Part shown: one piece after another, positions 22,047-33,221 of the stretch
Layout of the letters: every line of letters starts with the position of its first letter
How positions within the stretch are numbered: position 1 is the first letter of the stretch
Assembly: GCA_029204225.1 (NCBI GenBank)
Contig: CM055111.1
Location: 43,999,815 to 44,063,814 of the forward strand
Source: Diphasiastrum complanatum
Lineage: Eukaryota; Streptophyta; Lycopodiopsida; Lycopodiales; Lycopodiaceae
DNA length: 64,000 nt
Direction: 5' to 3'
Notes under the pieces: model-generated
Told to the model about the DNA's origin: nothing
What the model saw: only the letters and a program-made list of their open reading frames with translations
Database searches by the model: none
Program-made: the position numbers and the translations under genes

Positions 22047-22365
22047 TGCACAAGAAGCAGTATGGTTACGAAGATTGCTTGTGGATTTAGGTCAACCACA
22101 GGTGGATGCAACTACTATATCTTGCGACAATCAAAGCTGCATTCACCTTGCCAAAAATCCAGTTTTACATGCTCGAACCAAGCACATCGAAATACATTAT
22201 CACTTTGTTTGAGAGAAATTTCTTGATGGAGCCATTTATCTTGTTTTCTGTAAATCTGAAGATCAAGTGACAGATATTTTTACTAAGTCATTAGGTAGAT
22301 GTAAATTTGAAAAGTTTCGTACTCTACTAGGAATAGAAGAATGTAATTCTATCATTGAGAGAGAG
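22047..22365 (+). pseudogene. RNase H C-terminus and polypurine tract
   Basis: Resumes abruptly in RNase H ([42 protein letters not shown]) in the frame 21895-22212, with a TGA replacing the codon after HFV. The terminal DIFTKSLGRCKFEKFR segment follows in frame. The polypurine tract attgagagagag is at 22354-22365. Confidence 0.85.
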
Positions 22366-22629
22366 TGTTAGAAATCAATGATAAACTTCATTGTTATACT
22401 TTTTAGCTACTGTTTACGATGTACTTTATTACTAGCTGTAACTAGCCGTTGGCTAGTCTAGTAGTCAACTCCTAGGTTTTTTTTCTCTATCAGGGTTCAG
22501 GGTTTATATGTACATTTTACATTCAGTATGAGGTAGTGTGATAGAGTGATATTGTGCGTTCTTCTTCCGTCTCCCTACTTGGTGATTGCTTATGGTGAAT
22601 GCTTGATGTTGCATATCTGATTCTTGACA
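22366..22629 (+). repeat. 3' LTR of the mosaic copia
   Basis: Starts TGTTAGAAATCAATG directly after the polypurine tract. The end at ...ttcttgaca (22629) is inferred from the ...ctgaca ending of other LTRs in the window. No second copy exists here to confirm it. Confidence 0.6.
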
Positions 22630-23106
22630 AGAAGGATGAGGAACTGTAATGAAAAATAGAGCAATCGGTCCCAATTTTCATGTGGGCGGTCTACCATAAA
22701 TATCCTTTTGCTTTTCTTTTGTGCATGCAAGAACTTTGGTGATGAAGGCTGCAAAATAGATGATTGCTTTGTGAGTGAAGCTTGACAATAGAATAGATTC
22801 TGTATGCATGTAGAAAAATATAGGAGTGTAGCTGTTTGGGCCATAAACCTCTTGCTGGGCTGCAAAGAGTTTGTTAGCAGAGTGATTGTTGTTGGGCGAC
22901 CGTTGACACATGAACACATATATTTCTTCTTTTTGCTAAATCTGTCTTGAACCTGCACGGAAAAAAACCCTGTTTGTGAAAACGTTGATCCAATTTTTTT
23001 TTGGAAGCTTCTGGCCAATGCCTGGATGGTGCTGCTGTGGGCCGAGCAGGGGTGGAGATGTAGCCGCGTAGTTGGGGCGACTCCATCCATCCTCAGTGCA
23101 CCTTGG

Positions 23107-23150
<44 letters not shown>
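23107..23150. repeat. (TG)n microsatellite
   Basis: About 22 uninterrupted TG units. Confidence 0.97.
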
Positions 23151-23154
<4 letters not shown>

Positions 23155-23487
23155 TGTTAAAAGATATAGCACGCAAGTATGAGCTTGCACCACAATGATC
23201 AATAAACACTCTTATCCAAATCAATCTAATATGTGACCGCTAGAAAAAATAAATTTGAATTTCGTATAAATGCATGTTGCTTTCCAATGGGAGGTTAAAA
23301 TCTTTGAATGCCAATCAATTGAGCAAACCCCGCTGGATGAATCTTGTATAAATGAGCCGAAATATATTCAAAGGTACATATCTAGAGCAATTTGCCCTCC
23401 GCAAAAAGTTACAAACTCATGTTACTTTCATCTTTTTATGCACGATAGTAACAAAAGACGAAACATGAAGTATTTCAAAACTACTAT

Positions 23488-23625
23488 CTTAAGTGACTTT
23501 AAAAGGAACATCTATTCTCTTTAGAGGGATAAGACCAATAACAACATTCATTCTTATTTTCTTAACTGACTTTAAAAGGAACATCTATTCTATTTAGAGG
23601 GATAAGACCAATACCAACATTCACC
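23488..23625. repeat. two-copy tandem duplication, 73-bp period
   Basis: tgactttaaaaggaacatctat... occurs at about 23494 and 23567; the copies (cttaagtgac... and cttaactgac...) are about 95% alike and lie end to end. Confidence 0.9.
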
Positions 23626-24338
23626 CAAAAAAAAGATTTGATATTGATAGGCTCCAATGCATAGTTGGACATTGCATGACACTTAACGTGATTCATGACA
23701 ATGAATAAGCATATGAGTTGTGTATCCTTTGGAGAACCATCACAACATGGACAATTGGAATTCATTCCAAATATTGATTCACTTTGACTCCCATAGAAAA
23801 AGTTGCATGTCACATGTTACTCCATTTTTTTCCACTTTAGTGCATTTAATGTTAACAAATCTTTTATACCTACAAGCATCACCATTATTTAAATTATATT
23901 AAATATTTAATTGTTGGAAGATAAGGTTTTAAACTAAACCTGATTAGTTGTACATGAAATAATGCATTTGTTTTTCTCACTCAATTAACATGAAGCTCAT
24001 TATATGCAAGAAAGGCATTGGTTAGGTACTAGGGTTTGATATTTTGAAATATTGTGACATGAGATGGTAATAACAAATGCTCCTTTCGCACAGATGATTG
24101 CATAGCTTTAAGGAGTCGTCCGCTGACGATGTTCGGAGTGAAGATGATGAAGTTCCGCTACTGATGTCTGTGTTTCTGATCTCTTCTGAATCGTCCGGAT
24201 TTAATGGCTTCTCTTCCTTCCACATGATCAAATTTTCTGGCTCCAAATCTGTATGTTGATTTGATTGCTTGAGGATTTGTGTTAGCAGATTGAGATGTAA
24301 AAGCAGCTGTGAATTTTCTGACTTTACAGCTGTGCTAC

Positions 24339-24352
24339 TTTTAGGGTTAGGG
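24339..24352 (+). promoter_or_regulatory. telo-box-like motif in the DNAJC17 promoter
   Basis: ttttagggttaggg, that is AAACCCTAAAA on the other strand, 56 bp before the start codon. Telo-boxes are known in plant promoters of genes for RNA and protein synthesis factors. Function here is inferred from position only. Confidence 0.4.
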
Positions 24353-24407
24353 CGTAAGCGCAAAGCTCCTAGAACGTGAGCGGAGAGAACGAGAACAGGC
24401 TTGGTAG

Positions 24408-24558
24408 ATGGAGATGGAGGATGATTTATACAAGATACTGGGGTTGACACCAGGGCTTGAAGGAGGGACTGAGGCAAAGCCTGCTGACGTCCGTCGGGCT
24501 TACAGAGCACGGGCGCTTCTTTGCCATCCAGACAAGCGTCCGGATGATCCCGTCGCAG
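24408..24558 (+). CDS. DNAJC17: DNAJC17-like J-domain/RRM protein, exon 1
   Basis: Encodes residues 1-50. The ATG at 24408 is the first in the J-domain frame, with a second Met two codons on. DDLYKILGL opens helix I, an insertion of Gly/Thr/Glu follows as in plant DNAJC17 proteins, and the J-domain signature His-Pro-Asp is at residues 40-42 (LLCHPDKRPDDP). The exon ends inside codon 51 at GCAG/GTACTG (donor GT at 24559). Proteins of this family are nuclear, recruit Hsp70 through the HPD loop and act with the spliceosome (established for human DNAJC17 and yeast Cwc23). The gene faces away from the mosaic copia upstream. Its TE-free promoter interval is short and GC-richer than the surroundings. 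Confidence 0.92.
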
Positions 24559-24697
24559 GTACTGCCTTGGAAATTTGCGTCGCGCTTTCGAACTTGTTTC
24601 TGCAACGACTCTCAAGTTAGTTGTGCCTCTTTTATGTCTAGTTTTGGAATTTGATTGCACATTTGATTGCAAAATTGTGGGTGATCATGTTTTGCAG

Positions 24698-25230
24698 CCA
24701 GTGAATTCGCCAGACTCCAGCAGGCCTACGAAGTCTTATATGATGAAAAGGCACGCAGAACATATGATGAATTGCTGTTGCTTAAGAAGGCGAGGTTGGA
24801 AAAGGAAAGCCAGCAGAGTACGAAGCGTCGGAAGATGATGCAGGATCTTCGTGCTCGGGAATATGCCTTTGAAATGCAGCAGAAGGAAAGAGCTGCTGAG
24901 GATTTAGCAGCAACCAGATTGCAGGCAGAAATTGCGCGGATACGTGCCTCACAGGCCAAGAATTCTGCAGGCTTCCAGAGTGCAGAGGCTTATTCCTGCC
25001 CGCCGTCAAACCCTAACAGAGCCGCTACAAGAGGCAGCCTAGAGGCCTCTGACATTGATAAGACAATAAAAGTGTCATGGAATTCTTTTGAAGGAGTAGG
25101 CGGGTACAGTGCTACAAGGTTACGAGAGATCTTTGAGGAATTTGGACCTGTTGAGGACATTGTGATCAAACAAGGGAAAAATCAGAAAAAGGGAACCGCT
25201 TTGTTGGTAATGGGTTCCAAAAATGCAGCT
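24698..25230 (+). CDS. DNAJC17: DNAJC17-like J-domain/RRM protein, exon 2
   Basis: Acceptor TTTGCAG ends at 24697. With exon 1 it restores GCC-AGT and reads on as EFARLQQAYEVLYDEKARRTYD, the end of the J domain (residues 51-76). Residues 80-142 form a charged helix or coiled coil with a basic patch (TKRRK, 92-96) that could be a nuclear localisation signal. Residues about 172-228 start an RRM (IKVSWNSFEG, RLREIFEEFGPVEDIVI, GTALLVMGSKNAA). The donor is GCT/GTAAGT at 25231; reading past it meets a stop after three codons, supporting the splice. The phase is 0 at the 3' end. No stop or frameshift occurs in 178 codons, in contrast to every transposon frame nearby, so the gene is likely functional. 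Confidence 0.93.
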
Positions 25231-25766
25231 GTAAGTGCCTGAAAGCCTTGAATTTTAAAGACATCTACCACTCAGTTTGGGCTTTGAAAAGCACTTGTAT
25301 TTACAGCTTGGTTGCAGTTGGCATGTACATACATTGTAGCTGTTCTTGACCTGTGGCAGCAGTGATCTTTTGTCACTACTTTTTTTGCTTGCTCTGTGAA
25401 CTCATCATTATCAACTTGAGATTCTTCAAGGAGCTACAGCAGTCAGTTTTAGTGTATGTGTATGAATGAGTATACTGAACACTTTGTACATACTACAGGA
25501 TGTAGACTACTGTAGCTAGAAATGCTGTCTTTATACAAGCACATTATGTTTTGATTTCACTTCATTTTGTAGGTACTTTTCTTTGTTTCTCTAAGAACCA
25601 AACATCATTCAGTTTCGATATGGTATAATACTTATGCTCTCTCTCTCTCTCTCTCTCTCTTGGATTACTTTTTACTAGCCCCATATTTAGTATGAGACAA
25701 GCAACTACCTCTAGACTTGGAAAGGCCCATGCTCCCCTTGTTTAGTTTGAGAGGTTTTGTTTCCGG
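25231..25766. other. 5' part of intron 2, no transposon gene
   Basis: AT-rich intron sequence with pyrimidine-rich stretches. A (CT)n run of about 24 bp lies at 25637-25660. No coding frame of note. Confidence 0.6.
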
Positions 25767-26134
25767 AGAGAAAAAATAGCACCGTAGAAACCTGCTCAAT
25801 CGATTAGTAGGAACTAGTGATGATTAACATCTCACACCACACCATGCTTTATATGTAGGAGGGTGCTACCCCCTACTTATAGAATTCATCTAGTCTAAAT
25901 ATGCAAATGCAATTACCATTAACTTGTATTTAATTATGGTAAAAGTATCTATTCTTTATATCTAGTAAAATGGGTGCCATAACTGAGCACAAAGAATTTT
26001 TGGCTCGAGTGTAACTGAAGTCTAACTAAACTATCTAAAATGTAGCAAAGGTCCCCTAGCAGTAGCTCACAGGCTAGCCCATAAAACTAGAAACAACGTA
26101 AGGGGTAATCAATAAATTTACATTTACTGTAACA
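25767..26134 (-). repeat. 3' LTR of copia D
   Basis: Aligns with 39790-40050 through several conserved blocks and ends actgtaaca before the polypurine tract. The outer end is not resolved. Confidence 0.75.
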
Positions 26135-26246
26135 CTTCCTCTTAATGTTTAATTTATCATCATTGATGCCCATAAGTTCTCTAAACTTCTCAAATTTTTC
26201 TCGACCGAATCCCTTTGTGAAGAGATCCACAACTTGATTGTCAATG
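26135..26246 (-). pseudogene. copia D RNase H C-terminus, left piece
   Basis: Minus-strand translation gives the closing segment of copia RNase H (DNQVVDLFTKGFGREKFEKFREL-type wording), stopping at the insertion point of C. The matching remainder is at 37222 onward. Confidence 0.8.
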
Positions 26247-26654
26247 TGTTAGGAATTAATCTTTATTTGATACCCCTTAATGATAGTTTGGCCATGCCTG
26301 CGTGCTATTATAGGGGCCATTCTATTCATAGTAAAATCGTTTTTTATTGCTTATGCATGTAGGTGGGCGCACTACTAATAGATTAGGATCTATTAGTTCA
26401 TTTTTGGTCTTTACCAAATATAGGTAGTATTATTAGCAATTAGCTTTTTCTATTTTGCTATTTGCTTTGGGCTCTTAGCTTTTCTCATTCATTAGAGAAA
26501 CTATTTAAGTAGGCTGGCGCCCCACGACAATCATTCCAATATGCCAGAGCATTGCTCATTTCTCCTATGATCCGAATTCTCTCTATGCTTGGTTTTGTGT
26601 GAGTGCTAGTAGGACTAGTAACTTCATCTAGAATTTGTATCACAAATTCTGACA
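26247..26654 (+). repeat. 5' LTR of copia C
   Basis: 408 bp, TG...CA, followed immediately by the PBS. Compared with the 3' copy it lacks about 9 bp near 26390 and has a few substitutions. Confidence 0.95.
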
Positions 26655-26989
26655 TGGTATCAGAGCAGGCTCTTTGGTGAGAGAGAGAGTTTGTGTTTGC
26701 AGGTGTGCAATCAGATTGGAGGAGCTGAAGCTGCATCTGGAGTCAACGTTGTTAGGAAGACAACGGGAATGTTCTAGGAGAAGATTGAAGGGAAGTTATT
26801 GGCTGTTTACAGACTTGAATCAGAATTTTTCTGGTTGATTGCTGGTTTTCTAGTGCAGGTCACATCTGGTGCAGGTGCATCTGAGGGCGGCAGATCTGGT
26901 GCAAGATACAGCTCGTGCAGGTTCTTCTGAGGGTGACAATACCTGAGCAGGTGTACTTGAGGGCGGCAGTATCTTAGTGCACTGATAGA

Positions 26990-27660
26990 GAGTTGCGGGA
27001 GTATCAGAGACGAAGAAGAAAAGCTCATCATATCATCAACTTATCAGTTAGAGATATAATCATACCTCATATCAGAGATGCTACTGGACCCAAGGAGGCT
27101 TGGGATATACTGAAGAACTTGTATGAGACGGTAAATCAGTCACGGATCTTGTTCTTGACTAATAAGCTTCACACATTGAAAATGGGTACAGGTGAATCAG
27201 TAACGGACTACTTTATTCGGGTGAAAGGTCTAAGAGGCCAACTTATTGCGGTTGGAGAAAGTGTTCAAGATTCAGTGTTGGTATCCATTGTACTTAATAG
27301 TCTACCTTTGGCCTCTTAGAACTTTGTAATGATGCTATCGTTAAGAGAAACGAGACCTTCTTTCGATGAGCTAAATGCCATCTTACTACAGGAAGAAATG
27401 AGACGACAAAATATTGTCAACAAGGACGATTTCAAGGAACAGGCATTTTTGGCAAAGAAGGAAGAGCAAAGTTCCAAGAAGGGTGGCAAAGGAAGAAGAA
27501 GAAGAAGCAAGATATGGAGGAGAATCAATCAAATCGATCAGAAGATGGAAAGAAAGTGGTTCGAAAAGGAAATTGCTTTATGTGCAAAAAATCAGGATAT
27601 TATGCAAAGGAGTGCTGGCACAACAAGTTCAAGAAAAAGCAGGACGAGAATTTTGCTGAA
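26990..27660 (+). pseudogene. copia C gag
   Basis: Coding begins abruptly near 26993 with the middle of gag (HHIINLSVRDIIIPHI, TGPKEAWDILKNLYE, LFLTNKLHTLKM). The gag N terminus expected after the leader is absent. TAG at 27317 breaks the frame, and an indel near 27500 moves the knuckle (CFMCKKSGYYAKEC) into another frame. One CCHC-type knuckle is present with Tyr at the position before Ala and no His in the usual slot (GYY instead of GHY), so zinc binding is probably lost. Confidence 0.83.
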
Positions 27661-28270
27661 GAAGAAGAATCATCTAATGCAAAATTGAGTGCTTTGGATC
27701 TTGAAGACTATGAGTTGTTTTCGGCATCGACATCTTTTGGTGGTGGCTTCTCGAAGGAAGAAGACAATTGGTTTATTGATTCAGGAGCTTCGAAGCATAT
27801 GACACCTAGGCGAGAGCGGCTATCTAATTTTCAAAAATTAGATGATGGGTCAAATGTGAAGTTGGGAGACAACTACACATTTGATATAAAAGGAGTTGGA
27901 AAGATACAAGTTCAACTACCTTCAGGGAAGATTGGAAACATAAAGGATGTGCTTTATGTACCAGGAATCAAGAAAAACTTACTCTGAGTATCAGCTATTG
28001 CTAAGCAACACATCGTGGTGCAGTTTGATGAAGTGCGGTGTCTCATCAAGAAGAAAGATAATGAAGTAGTAGCTGAGGGCATACTTGTAGGGCGGTTGTA
28101 CAAACTTCAGGCTCAGGTGGTGGATCATCATGCAAGTGTTGTGTATATTGGATCAGTGAGTAAGTTATGGCACGAAAGGTTTGGACATTTGAATTACAAG
28201 AGTCTACAAGTCTTGAGGAAATACAACATGGTTACAGGTTTACATCAAGTATCACAAGGTTTGTGAAGGC
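27514..28270 (+). pseudogene. copia C protease and pre-integrase domain
   Basis: The protease active site WFIDSGASKHMTPRR is intact. VLYVPGIKKNLL ends in TGA at 27985, where other copies have LSVSAIAK. The pre-integrase segment (LWHERFGHLNYKSLQVL) follows in the frame 28015-28266. Confidence 0.85.
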
Positions 28271-29125
28271 TGTGTCTTAGGCAAGCATCATATGAAGAAA
28301 TTTTCGCCTAGTACGTTTAGGGCGAAAAATGTTCTAGAACTTGTTCATACAGATTTATGTGGTTCTATGAGGACTCAACTGTATCATCTTCACGACATTG
28401 CAGGATCGCCAACGGACTCAGATACTGTTCGAAAGCAACTGACAAGCAAGTTACTTCATGGTGTTTGTGGATGACTATTCTAGGAAAACATGGATCTTTC
28501 TTCTGAAGAATAAGGGTGAAGCTTTCAAGTATTTCACATGGTTTAAGACACAAGTGGAGAAAGAAACAGATAGACAACTGAAGATACTACGCTCGGACAA
28601 AGGGGGTGAGTATCTTTCTACGGAATTTCAGGTGTTTTGCAAGGATCATGGTATAAAGAGACAATTTGCAAACACGGACACGCCTCAACAAATGGAGTTG
28701 CGGTCGGAAAGAAAGAACCGGTCTATAGTGGAAACTGCGAGGAGTATGCTCAAGAGTAAAAATCTTCCAAATATGTTTTGGGGTGAATCGAAGTCCTACA
28801 AAGGTTGTAGAGAATTGGACTCCAGAGGAAGCTTACACGGGTCGGAAGCCAGATGTAAGTCATTTGAGAGTGTTTGGAAGTATTGCTTATTCTTACATAC
28901 CTCAGGATTCAAGGAGCAAATTGGATTCTAAGGTGACCAAGTGTTTATTTCTTGGTTATGATAATCAAGAGAAGGGATACAGGTTATATGACTTGGAGGG
29001 TAAGAAAATAATCATAAGTAGGAATGTAGTCTTTGATGAGGAGGCAACTCATAAAGATACAGAGATATATTTTGATACGAATCAAGATGGAGGAATTCCT
29101 ATATTATGTGACGAGTTATTATAGG
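28271..29125 (+). pseudogene. copia C integrase
   Basis: The core is scattered over three frames: LVHTDLCGSM (28292-28474), then an unrelated ~80-bp stretch where the DDYSR segment should join. FVDDYSRKTWIF to RSDKGGEYLSTEF and the ERKNRSIVE region follow (28458-28800), then the C-terminal VFGSIAYSYI and FLGYDNQEKGYRLYD part (28783-29124). All three acidic positions can be recognised, but frameshifts near 28380, 28690 and 28790 break it. The frame ends just before element B. Confidence 0.83.
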
Positions 29126-29148
29126 AACCTGAATCGACACATGTATCG

Positions 29149-29592
29149 TGTTAGAAATAAATGACTATGCTGAAGTTAATCCATAGGTTACTTTGACCCA
29201 AAAGGTCGAGATTTGTGTAACGATGGGTATTTAGTTATTTAGGCCATCTTAAGTTTGTCTTAAGTTCAGTTGGACCCAATTTTGGTCATGTACTGACTCG
29301 TGGGTCCTTAGGGGTCTAATTTTGTTTAGGGGCCCTATCTTGACTTTTGGGGGTGCCCTACATTTAGTAAGTGGTTAACCTTAGGGTTTGGTGGCATTTG
29401 GTCACATCCAGGTAGAGTACTTAGATGCTCATTGTGTATTCCATTTTATACAGTTTGGCTCTCCATTGCTCTTGTTGCTGTTTTCTCTCTCTCTCTCTCT
29501 CTTAGAGTTGGGCACCCAGCCTCTTCTCTCTTGTTTCTTGTGGAGATTGATTGATAACTAGATCTTGGTGACTTGTCTCTTGCTTTCCTACA
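29149..29592 (+). repeat. 5' LTR of copia B
   Basis: 444 bp, TGTTAG...TACA, immediately followed by the PBS. Confidence 0.96.
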
Positions 29593-30300
29593 TGGTATCA
29601 GAGCTACCGGATCTGCAACAAGCTTGTTTGTTGGCGCCCTACCAGAAGAGGAGCTTCTCTGCTTTTTGTTGTGAAATTTCAGCATCTTGCTGATTTTTTC
29701 AAGTGGAGTTTGGATCAGCTTTTTTGTCTCTTTTCAGGCTGAAGGAGGGCGGCCATCAGAGATCTTGGAGGAGCAATTTTTGGCACCCAAAAATCAGAAT
29801 CTCAAATCTGATTTTTATGCAACCAGTTTTCAGCAAGTTTTGTTTGGAGTGTGCATAAAAATCTGCAACTGATTTTCGGTTGTGGTGTCTCCTTATCTTG
29901 CTGTTTTTGTTTTCAGGTTTGCATTTGTGTATGAGGGCGCCCAAAATTCATCAAACTTTATTCAGGGTTAGGTCAACTTGTGGCTGGAAATTTGCAGATT
30001 CTCAGCAAGTAGTAGGGTGCTTTCAACAGCCCTATTGGAGTGTGTGTTGATCACGTTATTTGGCTTCCTAATTGGGTTTCGGTGTAGGCTTCAATCGAAG
30101 CTAACCTAATTTTCAAGAAGCTGGTTTTTTTGTGCAGAAAAATAGCCATCTATCCATTATTTTTCTGGGCACTTTGGTTTAGGGTTGAAGGATATCTTGT
30201 GCTCCTACTTTCAGCTCTTTGTTTGCTGCAAATTTTTGAGTAGATTTGGTTGTGGAAAGGCTCTCTTTCCTATCTACTACAAGCTGAAATTTTGTTGGAG
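29593..30300 (+). other. copia B untranslated leader
   Basis: About 700 bp between PBS and gag. It is T-rich with repeated words such as ttttcagg and gagggcgcc/gagggcggc. No long reading frame occurs. Confidence 0.7.
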
Positions 30301-32466
30301 GTAACGACTAAAGAATCGGAAGCTATTGGTTCTTTGTTTAGTGAAGATCGGTTGGATGGCACAAACTACTCCTTGTGGAGTTACATGATGAAGAATCTTC
30401 TCATAGCGAAAGGGCTGTGGGATTTGGTCAATGGTGATGAGGAAAGGCCTCCGTCTTTGGCACCTCCTATACCTCGTGGATCTTCATCATCAACATCATC
30501 TTCTCCATCTTCGGAAGAACAAAAGAAGTGGGATAGAAGGGATGCACAAGCACATTCTATGGTTGCTTTTGCTGTGAAAAGATCTATCTTACCTCATATT
30601 AGGTCTTGTAAGACATCTAAAAGTGCATGGGATACACTTTATGCTATGTATAGAGTCAAAAATCTAGCAAGAGTGGTGTATCTCAAAAATCAGCTTTCTT
30701 TGTTGAAGATGCAAGAAGGGAATCAAGTGACCAATCACTTGACGAAGATCAAGGATCTTCGTGAGGAGCTTCTCAATATTGATGAGATAATTGAGGATGC
30801 TCAATTTGTTTCCATTACTCTCAACTCATTACCTTCATCTTATCTTGCATTTGTTTCATCTTTGAGTATCTCTCTTAGGGGACAACAACTCTCCTTTGAT
30901 GAACTTGTTGGGCTGCTTCTTCAAGAGGAGCAAACGAGGCAAAACTTTGCGGGTGACTCTCAACAAGATCAAGCTTTCTTCACGAAAGGCAAGTCAAAAG
31001 GAAAGGGGAAGCCTCCTTCCAAGGATGAGCAAAAGCCCGTTGGAGGTCAAGATGTCAACACTCAAAAGAAGAAAGGGAAGTGCCATTATTGCAAAGGGTA
31101 TGGGCACTTCATCAAGGATTGTAAGAAGAAGCTTGCGAAAGAGGAGAGTAAAGGAATTGATACTAGTGCTTCACTTGCTACTTTGGAGCAAGAGCTTGAA
31201 GCTAGTGGTGATCTCTTCAACCAAGATTATGCTTTTGTGTCTAATATTGCTTCTACTAGAACTACTACATCTATGAGGAATTCAGATTCTGTTTTGCAAG
31301 TTGCTGATTTTCAGCCCATTGAATGGGTGACTGATAGTGGTGCTACTCGTCATATGACTTCTCGCAAAGAAGCATTTACTAAATTAGTAAAAGTGCAAAA
31401 TGGAAGTAAGGTACAATGTGCGGATGATGCATTTTATTCTATTCATGAAATTGGAATTGTAGCCATCTTTTCGCCTAATGGTGAAGAAAAGTACATTAAG
31501 AATGTGCTTTATGTTCCGGGAATCAAGAAGAATCTTCTTTCGGTTTCAACTATGTTGAAGCAAGGACTAGTTGTTGAGTTCAAAGAAGATAAGTGTCTTG
31601 TCAAGGATCCTAAAAGATCACTCTTGATTATTGTTTCGGGAACGATGCATGTTGGCTTATTCATTATGGATACCTATGAGCGACGAATTCCCTCTACATG
31701 TCTTGTTGCTTCTACATCACAATCATTGGAGTTGGCTGAATTGTGGCACGCAAGGTTTGGGCATCTCAACTTTGCAAGTTTGAAGAAGCTGAAGACATTT
31801 AATATGGTAGAAGACATTCCTACTATTGAGCAGCCGGAAGGGCATGTATGCGAGGGGTGCATACTTGGAAAGTTTCAAAGGAAACCTTTTCCAATTGATG
31901 GAACTGTAAGGGTTCTTGATAAATTTGATTTGGTTCATAGTGATGTTTGTGGTCCAATGAGGATCGAATCCATTGGAAAGTGCATCTATATTGTGACTTT
32001 TATTGATGACTTTTCCTGTTTTACATGGATCTATCCTATGAAGGCTAAATCGGAAGTTTTTCAACGTTTCAAAGATTTTCTAGCAATGGTGGAAAATCAT
32101 TTTGGGCATTCTTTGAAGACCCTACGCACAGATCGAGGTGGGGAATACATTAAGAATACGTTCGGTGCATTTCTTCGAGAAAAGGGAATTCTACATCAAA
32201 TGACAACTCCCTATACGCCTCAACAAAATGGTGTTGCCGAGCGAAAGAATCACACACTCATGGAGATGGCCCGTTGCATGCTCACAGCAAAGGGGCCGCC
32301 TCACAAGTTTTGGGCTGAAGCGGTTATAACGGCAGCATACATAAGCAATCGTTGTCCTACTAAAGCATTGAAAGTATTTACTCCTTGTGAAGTTTGGTAT
32401 GGGAAGAAGCTTTCAATCTCTCACTTTCTCATTTGGTTGTACGGCATATGCTTTTGTTTCGGATAA
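30300..32466 (+). pseudogene. copia B gag-protease-integrase, long open frame
   Basis: Open from about 30250 to the TAA at 32464. The frame has no ATG before the Met pair of LWSYMMKN (about 30385), although gag homology begins near 30303 (TTKESEAIGSLF), so the initiator seems lost. Domains in order: gag core (LWDLVNGDE, SKSAWDTLYAMY, LKNQLSLLKMQEG, LLLQEEQTRQN), one CCHC knuckle (CHYCKGYGHFIKDC), protease with intact WVTDSGATRHMT, pre-integrase (LWHARFGHLNFASL), and integrase with SDVCGP, RTDRGGEY and NGVAERKN. The last 14 residues are out of frame with respect to the family because of an indel at about 32420. This is the best preserved gag-integrase block in the window. Confidence 0.9.
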
Positions 32467-33221
32467 ACATAGTACAAAGCTTGAGGATAAGGAGTTAATG
32501 CATTTTTGTTGGCTATAGTAGTGAAAGCAAAGGCTATAGGCTGTTCAATTTGAGCACTAATAAGATTATTGTTAGTCGTGATGTGGCCCCAACTCATATC
32601 TTGAAGGGGGACAGCCCACTTAGTGTGAATGTTGAAATTTTTCCAGATTTGGTACCATCTTCTATTGTTGGAGATAAGGGGCAGCAATCAACCAGTTTCA
32701 ACCATGAAGAACCGCCCGTTGTTGCTCAAAATCAGCCTGCAGGAACTGTTGGACAGCAAGGACCAGTTTTTGAAGATCTTGGACAGCCAAATGCGGTGTC
32801 GGAAGATCTTGGACAACAAATTGTAAGAATCGACATGGCTGTTGGACAGCCCAAAACAATCCCACGGTGGGTGTTGTCGACTTTGCAGGACAACAAAGTA
32901 AGTTCATTTTATGATGGAAAGACACGTGCCTCTACAAAATCAGTGGACTATGCTGATTTTTCAGATTTTGCTCTTACATCTCATGGAGATGTTGCAGAAG
33001 AACCTGTTTTCTATGAGCAGGCCAAGGGAGTAAAATGTTGGGAGGATGCGATGCAAGATGAGTATGACTCACTTATGAAGAACCAGATTTGGGTTCTTGT
33101 TGATCTTCCTCATGGGAAGAAGGCAATTGGTTCTAAATGGGTATACAAAATCAAGTATAAGGCAGATGGTACCATTGAAAGGTACAAGGCAAGGAGACTT
33201 TTTCTCCTACTGCTCGGATGA
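32467..33221 (+). pseudogene. copia B integrase tail and RT N-terminus
   Basis: A second small indel near 32505 is needed to continue FVGYSSESKGYRLFNL. The frame 32550-33221 then carries SRDVAP, a Gln/Gly/Asp-rich linker with repeated EDLGQ words, and the RT start (WEDAMQDEYDSLMKNQIW, GSKWVYKIKYKADGT). At about 33195 KAR is followed by out-of-frame sequence: some 15 codons expected before ETFSPTAR are missing. Confidence 0.87.

Larger units (their letters stand above)
17825..22629 (+). mobile_element. mosaic Ty1/copia element with triplicated integrase segment
   Basis: Starts with a copia gag ATG at 17825 and ends with a polypurine tract (attgagagagag, 22354-22365) and a 3' LTR beginning TGTTAG at 22366. 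Order: gag; integrase copy A (18438-18950); gag tail, zinc knuckle, protease, integrase copy B (to 20312); integrase end and RT N-half (to 21395); integrase copy C with flank (21396-22046); RNase H C-terminus. No matching 5' LTR or PBS is found upstream. Copies A, B and C are nearly identical, so the rearrangement is recent relative to the element's age. Confidence 0.88.
22630..24338. other. intergenic, no gene seen; contains microsatellite and local duplication
   Basis: No recognisable coding sequence. Open frames at 22590-23202 on the minus strand overlap and lack domains. The stretch holds a TG microsatellite and a 73-bp tandem duplication, listed separately. Confidence 0.5.

Noticed and set aside
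22590-23202. Several overlapping minus-strand frames near the TG repeat
   Set aside because: No domain; one is mostly a Thr-His repeat from the TG run.
24022-24672. 216-codon minus-strand open frame opposite DNAJC17 exon 1
   Set aside because: It overlaps a well-supported J-domain exon and both of its flanks, and has no recognisable domain.
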